From Phoronis australis (taxonomy: Eukaryota; Phoronida; Phoronidae): DNA of 64,000 nucleotides. Positions 59,081 through 64,000 of the stretch are shown piece by piece. The notes below the pieces were generated by a model. The model was not told the origin of the DNA, ran no database searches, and saw nothing but the letters and a program-made list of their open reading frames with translations. Position 1 is the stretch's first letter. Every line of letters starts with the position of its first letter. Location: the NCBI GenBank assembly GCA_002633005.1, contig NMRA01000043.1, forward strand, positions 1,132,489 through 1,196,488. Direction: 5' to 3'. Both the position numbers and the translations under genes were made by a program.

Positions 59081-60221
59081 GTGTACTGTCGCCACTTGCG
59101 TTTACCACAGGCATGCATCTCTCACGCATAATCAAGGTCATGCTACATGGGCGCACCCAGGGGGGCTTGGGGGGGGGGGGCTCGAACGAGCCCTCCAATT
59201 TGGCGAATTAGGAAAAAGGTCCGCCTCAGCAAAACAAAAAGTCCGAGTAAACGGGTGAACAATTTGTAGACCTCAACCTAGTGACCCGTTTTTTTTAGTC
59301 CTCGTTGATTTTTGTCAGTAAAAAGTCCGGATACCGAAAAATTCGGGCCCCCTATAATTTAGGCTGAGTGAGCGCATGTTCTATGTACGCATCGACCTGT
59401 GACCCGGCCTGGATGCGGATATCTTTTCAACCCCAGTCTTAGAACCACTTTCGACAGCCTATCAAACTGCATGTCAGGAGTTTTTTAACAAGACATCTTT
59501 AAGTGTTAAAATCATGTTACAGTAGTTTACGGAAACAACGTGTTATTTCGTTTCTGAACGTTTGGTCTGCAATCATAAATGAAAAGTTTAGGCCCGCGAA
59601 GCTGAGTATTTATGTGTGTGTGTGCGTGTATGTATACATGTGTATATTACCGTTTTCAATTGTTCATTTGAGCAATGTTTACCGGGTCATGTTGCCAAGA
59701 TACCATTTTTGTTAATTAAATTTCTGGACAGTACTGTTATCTGTAGTATTTACTTATACCATGAAATAGAATTTAAAAAATGAAAAGTTTACATTGTAAA
59801 AGAATCCAATCCAATACTTTGTGTTACCGACAGCGTCTAAATCAAGTGGCAAATTATCATGTACTATAATTTCCCACGCGACCGATAGCCATATTTACGG
59901 CACCCACAATTTCCCATTCGTCTAAAACCAAAAAATGCCCTTGGGGACTTTTGTGTGTTACGTCTACCGTTCGACAAAAACGCTGTCGGGACGTTTTTGT
60001 GTGTTGCGGCGAACATTTCACCCTTGCGTTTTGGCATAGAACCAGATGTCCAGCTTTTTATCCGGAAGTCCCGCTTTTGAATCCAGTTGTCCCGTTTTTT
60101 CATTCTGAATGTTGACCGAGACAACTACGCAACAGGTAGTCAAAATAACATTGTCTCTTTGTTATGAATATTTTATTTTCTAAAATCTAGTTCTTTCTTT
60201 AGTAACATAACAACCGTAAAA
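59081..60221. other. No firm gene
   Basis: A G run (59160-59182) is followed by text resembling 34118-34160. A TG microsatellite lies near 59613-59645. A basic 86-codon minus frame at 59864-60124 sits on degenerate 20-base repeats (cgggacttccgg-like) and is not claimed as a gene. Confidence 0.35.
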
Positions 60222-60422
60222 ATGCCTCGACTTGCTTACAGTAAACACCCCGGCCAACCAGCGATCAAGAACGCCCAGAAGGATATTGAGAACGAGACCT
60301 TTCATCAAAAATGGCTGATGACAGTGACGTCCGAGATTAGCCTTTGTTGTAGATCTGAAATGATACTTGGATTTTGCTTGTTTTTTAAAATAACGAGGGC
60401 AGAAAGCAATGGCTTTCGGTAA
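60222..60422 (+). CDS. Candidate exon with GQPAI motif
   Basis: ATG at 60222 opens a frame MPRLAYSKHPGQPAIKNAQK, continuing DIENETFHQKW. An inverted relative at 62699-62802 on the minus strand encodes GQPAINNARKAIKNE, with differences mostly at replaceable positions. This suggests a real coding segment present twice in convergent orientation. The frame then runs to a stop at 60422. A weak donor (TTTCG|GTAAAA) precedes it in phase 2 and does not fit the zinc-finger exon at 60870. Family unknown. Confidence 0.3.
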   Translation: MPRLAYSKHPGQPAIKNAQKDIENETFHQKWLMTVTSEISLCCRSEMILGFCLFFKITRAESNGFR

Positions 60423-60869
60423 AATGCCCTGCGCCTCGTAAGATCTACAATTTCTACCTGTTCTTAGCAATTCCAGGGTTCTTAAGTAGAGACGTGTGAC
60501 GTTTATAGTTTAATCTTCCCTTGTGACCCCTTTGTTAGTTACGATTTATGAAACAATTAGAGCTATTTACCAATACAAGCGGGTCTTTGTGTGAGACGGC
60601 GATCGGGAATAAAATCGTTAATTCTCTATCGCGATCGTGAACGCAAAAAAGCAATCATGAACTCACATTCTTTTCTCTTCATTTGCCTGAATAGTTGTTG
60701 AACTTACGGTGTTATGTCAATAATTTTAGAATAATACGGACCCTGAATTACATGTAGTTGATGGGTTGTCTGATTGTCAATTATAATTCATCGTTTTTTA
60801 TGATTTCTTTGAGATTTAGTCTAACAAACATCACTGAATGCGTTAGATTTTTTTAAAGTTGAACTGTAG

Positions 60870-61081
60870 CCACACAACGAGTCCTTCAGGGTGTTAACAT
60901 CCACGCCTTCAAAAAAAGAGCAGCACAACTGCTGCATGCGACAATGGACTGTGTGTGTTGTGGAGCTTCGTTCTGGAAGAAATCGACTTTGTATGACCAC
61001 ATGGCAATAAAACACAGTGACGCTACTGCAAGCAAGACCTTTATCAGCCATGTGATTGGAGTGGGCGATACTTACAAATAA
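60870..61081 (+). CDS. Terminal exon with one C2H2 zinc finger
   Basis: It follows a pyrimidine-containing acceptor (ttagattttttt...gaactgtag), enters needing one base from upstream, and stays open for 69 codons to TAA (61079-61081). AATAAA lies at 61105-61110. The finger is canonical, C-x2-C-x3-F-x5-L-x2-H-x4-H: CVCCGASFWKKSTLYDHM, then AIKH. A basic helix-like segment (FKKRAAQLLHA) precedes it and a short tail (SHVIGVGDTYK) ends the protein. Such fingers usually bind DNA, but a single finger may also bind RNA or protein. No partner exon of the correct phase was found; the frame at 60222 ends in the wrong phase. Confidence 0.65.
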
Positions 61082-61718
61082 TTTTTGGCCAATTGCTATT
61101 TTAAAATAAAATATATGTCTATGATTATTGTACAAATTGCTTTCATATTGTTGATTTCCTGTGAGAAAATTTTATACTAACAACCGGTTCGAAATACATT
61201 GTCTGTGATTCAGTGATGATTTAGTCTACAGTGTAATAAATTCCAAAACAATTCAGGGAAACGTTCAATGGGTTTGTAATGTTGGTTTCCCTGAGGCAAT
61301 ATCTTATATCTTTTGTATGACCAATTTCGAGGTACATGTATGTAGGAAAAAAGATTAATAGTATTATAGAAATATTTGAATGTTATTCTTGATTTCCTGT
61401 TGAATAACTACAGTGTGTCTTGAAGTAACTTTAAGGACAACATTGTGACTACGTTTTGATAAAATCACAATATAGTACGTGTATTATGACTCGTCCCGCA
61501 TGTTTTCAATGTCACATGAAGCCGGAACTCATGAACTGAAGATGCACGGTGAACTCAGGACCAAGAATACAAAACAGAAAAGTCAAACAAAACGTACATA
61601 CAAGCCACACGGGAGCCACACGTCAATCTGTTAATCTCTGCCATCGGTAAAACTTCAAACAAATCCCTCCCGTTTTATCAGCACAACAGTTTACACAACG
61701 TCTGGCAATTTTTAAATA
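61082..61718. other. 3' flank and intergenic sequence
   Basis: The zinc-finger polyadenylation signal lies at 61105-61110; beyond it I see no supported feature. Confidence 0.4.
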
Positions 61719-61844
61719 TCAGACGTTCATGAGCGGGAATATTTGAATCATCTCGTGAATGGTGTTGCCGCACTCCTCTCTCTCCCCATGGTCAACCTCA
61801 TCATCATTCTCTGGCTTCACTGGCTTATTCTTTGTTTCCTTTTG
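61719..61844 (-). CDS. Possible terminal exon, acidic tail, unrecognised
   Basis: It follows an acceptor, 'cttcttgcaaaattgtgacag', with an in-frame stop just upstream, so it could only be read as a spliced exon. It encodes 41 residues, starting QKETKNKPVKPENDDEVDH and ending HEMIQIFPLMNV, then TGA. It lies downstream of the minus-strand exons at 62.5-62.8 kb but does not match them in phase (0 against 2). Confidence 0.35.
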   Translation of the reverse strand, partial: QKETKNKPVKPENDDEVDHGEREECGNTIHEMIQIFPLMNV

Positions 61845-62299
61845 CTGTCACAATTTTGCAAGAAGATTCGACAGTCGCTTTGACCTGCAGTAACAAATTG
61901 TTTACCCCTCGCTGACACGCCACATGAAACCACTCCTGTGCGAGTCTTAGTTTAGAACCCCTTGTTCCCATTGGTTTCGTCTAAAAGTAGGTGTCTGTAT
62001 TTCAGAACCCTGGTGGGTGTACCTTCAAGCCGTGGGTAGCATGTTCATTGAAGCTCGCTTCACAATAATAACAATTACAGTGAACTTGTTTCCTTTAATG
62101 AAAATAAAATCTTTTGTGGAAAAACTATAACTAAAATAATACGCTTGAAGCACATGCAGTGATCATGGCGATATAATGGTAATATGCTACGCCATTCTTT
62201 CGTTTTTGATACGAAAGTAACACAGTAATGGCGCAAAATGTGATTAGTTCATTGCACCACACTTATTTTGTAGTCTTCTTCATGTTTTATAAGTAAAAT

Positions 62300-62780
62300 G
62301 TCCATTATTGTTCGATCGCATAAACAAAACACAAATCAGCGTTCCCGATCTCTTATCATTGCGTTCTCGATCGCTTCTTTCCACAAAAAAGTTGAAAATT
62401 CAGAGAACCTAACAAAACTAAGAAAAAAAGCGTTGCATTATATTTTCTCATGTCATTTCTTCATAACTTCATGATTAATTTATTGATATAGTGCCAAAAA
62501 TAACCACAATTTTCCAAAATGGCACATAAAATCTTATTAGACTCCAGCGATGCGTCGTTCAACGTAACTTTTCTCATATAATTTGAAGACACTGGCATAA
62601 ACCTCTATCTGTCCTTCCCCAATGTGTTCCGCCTTGTACTCATTCCTCTGTTTTCACATTGAAAGTAAAAACGACGAAAATTCATCAAATTTACTCACCT
62701 TGTCTGGCTTCGCTTCTCGCACCAAATTTCGTTCTTGATCGCCTTCCGGGCATTATTTATCGCTGGTTGGCCGGTGTGGT
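62300..62780 (-). repeat. Inverted repeat mate of 60225-60660
   Basis: Blocks 'cggccaaccagcgat', 'cgatcgggaa' and 'cgatcgtgaacgcaa' of 60.2-60.66 kb reappear reverse-complemented here with considerable divergence. The pair bracket the zinc-finger exon. Confidence 0.45.
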
Positions 62781-62802
62781 AACATACACTACACATGTAC
62801 AT
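62537..62802 (-). CDS. Candidate two-exon small protein with GQPAI motif
   Basis: Exon 1 is 62699-62802 (possible ATG at 62802; strong donor ACAAG|GTGAGT, phase 2). Exon 2 is 62537-62645 (acceptor ...acagag, stop TAA). The joined frame gives 70 residues: GQPAINNARKAIKNE, IWCEKRSQTR, then NEYKAEHIGEGQIEVYASVF. Both halves look coding and the phase fits. The 53-base intron is short and its acceptor lacks a pyrimidine tract, so the join is uncertain. Exon 1 is an inverted relative of 60222-60300. Confidence 0.35.
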
Positions 62803-63049
62803 GTATCAGTAACTTTTACTTTCTGAACATCTGGGTTTACTTCTAAACTTCTATGGAAAGTCCTACAGTGCAACCAGTGTATTTAGCTGTCCACAGTAGA
62901 CTTCAAAGCACAACTCCCTTAGGATCAAAACTACGTTTTGTCTTTGTTTTCCCCGGCACCATTCTATCATAAGTACACCGCGTTTACTCAATGTTATGGC
63001 GATTTTGTGAATGGAAGGACTAAGGATATTCGAAGCTGGCGTGCGTTCA

Positions 63050-63200
63050 GTAGACGCTAGGACCTACGCTAGAACCTAGCTAAAACCTAGTCAAAGTCAC
63101 GTGTTCTTATTTAAAATGCACGGCAATATCTCACGTAATCTCGCGAAGTCTTGCTTTTTAGCGAGGTCCTAGCGCTACTAAACGGGAGGCTGTTCTGTAC
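63050..63200 (+). repeat. Inverted copy of the DED 5'-flank module
   Basis: 'aatatctcacgtaatctcgcg' type sequence at about 63125 is the reverse complement of 13395-13440, in the correct order with neighbouring blocks. By analogy, a plus-strand first exon would lie about 1 kb further, beyond the window. Confidence 0.5.
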
Positions 63201-64000
63201 CTGGCGGGAGATTCGATTTGATTGAAAGTCCTTTAACCTTTGACCTCGGATAAGTAGTAAACAAGTATTCACGCGGTTGAGCGGTTCCGAGGTGGTTCCG
63301 TTAAATCTTTTTTTCTCGCTACGCAGTATATGTTTTGTATTTGAAGTTCCCCGAGAATGAAGATAAGGTATTTATTTTACTAGACACATGTGAAATATTG
63401 TAAAAATGGTCATTTTTTGTGAATAAAGTTGGATATAACCTTAAGAAGGACTTGTTGATTTTAAAGCACCACGGGACCGTGACTCCTTGTTCTTTGCATA
63501 AAGACACCCCCAGTCAAAACAGTTACTCATTTCACTAGAATATTTGCGTTTACTCCCACCTCTGTTTATTGCACGATAGTGTGTCCCAGGTTGCCAGAGT
63601 CTCCTCCGCGACCAATAATTTCACGTTTGCCTACTATTGAATACTAGTAAGACTTCCTACGCCAGTGTTAACTATACATCGGCGAAAGGCACCACGTATT
63701 TGCCTTGATGTATGAGTTTGAGCAACGCTATTAGACAAATAATTTAGTTACGCGAACAAAGTAGGTTAACTTTCGTAACATACAATTACTTTTCACTACC
63801 CACGTTTTGGAAGTATTGATAGAAACACTGTTCATTAAATCACTTTTTTATTAAGAATACATTGATATCAGATAGCATCCGATAATTACGTTAACCGATG
63901 TGCAGTTCCATTAGGACAAATAGTCCCCTGCGCTCGAACAACGCCATGAGTGTATCCAAGCACACTGAATAAAACATAACTCGTACAATTCACTACAATT
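63201..64000. other. No gene recognised
   Basis: The window ends in AT-rich sequence. A short minus frame at 63319-63507 has no splice or domain support. Confidence 0.4.

Noticed and set aside
61785-61890. A 31-residue very hydrophobic plus-strand frame (MVNLIIILWLHW...)
   Set aside because: It is antisense to an acidic minus-strand exon with a good acceptor; hydrophobicity is what the complement of GAT/GAG-rich coding sequence gives.

Overview
The window looks like nuclear DNA of an animal, probably a marine invertebrate. The evidence is small GT-AG-bounded exons, long repeat-rich introns, Penelope-like and Tx1/L1-like retroelements, foldback MITE-like elements, N-filled gaps, and almost no long open frames. 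Death effector domain (DED) genes and C2H2 fingers fit a deuterostome such as a hemichordate, echinoderm or amphioxus. That placement is inference, because no marker gene fixes the species.

Layout. 0-4.4 kb: dispersed repeats. 4.4-5.3 kb: 3' exons of an unrecognised membrane protein (+). 7.2-12.2 kb: minus-strand exons that chain in phase, from a first exon encoding the front half of a DED to exons with one transmembrane helix; the intron holds an array of CTCF-like sites. 12.2-16.1 kb: MITEs, a tRNA-like SINE head, and a repeat module. 16.9-25.4 kb: a decayed gene, short two-exon genes (+) at 18.4 and 24.8 kb, a broken inverted copy of the latter at 20.1 kb, and histone-like stem-loops at 23.6 kb. 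25.4-33.1 kb: simple repeats and a tandem duplication with Penelope remnants. 34.1-35.4 kb: a decayed Penelope-like element with RT and GIY-YIG. 35.7-38.2 kb: a five-exon minus-strand gene whose splice phases all agree. 38.75-39.7 kb: a second Penelope-like ruin. 40.5-50.8 kb: two or three near-identical copies of a locus encoding a 103-residue single-DED protein on the minus strand, with a Tx1-like LINE in its intron. 50.6-55 kb: a small plus-strand gene start, a Penelope terminal hairpin with hammerhead-like cores, and a repeat also seen at 20.5 kb. 56.6-59.1 kb: more copies of the repeats flanking the DED genes. 60.2-62.8 kb: a C2H2 zinc-finger terminal exon and small candidate exons, with a shared coding motif in inverted orientation.

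Main idea: the window centres on a small DED gene family, an apoptosis/innate-immune adaptor fold. Its promoter, first exon and early intron have been copied, and in one copy they sit upstream of a membrane-anchor tail instead of the second half of the DED. Several duplications end at single-N or N-run joins, so part of the copy number may be unmerged haplotypes rather than true paralogues.
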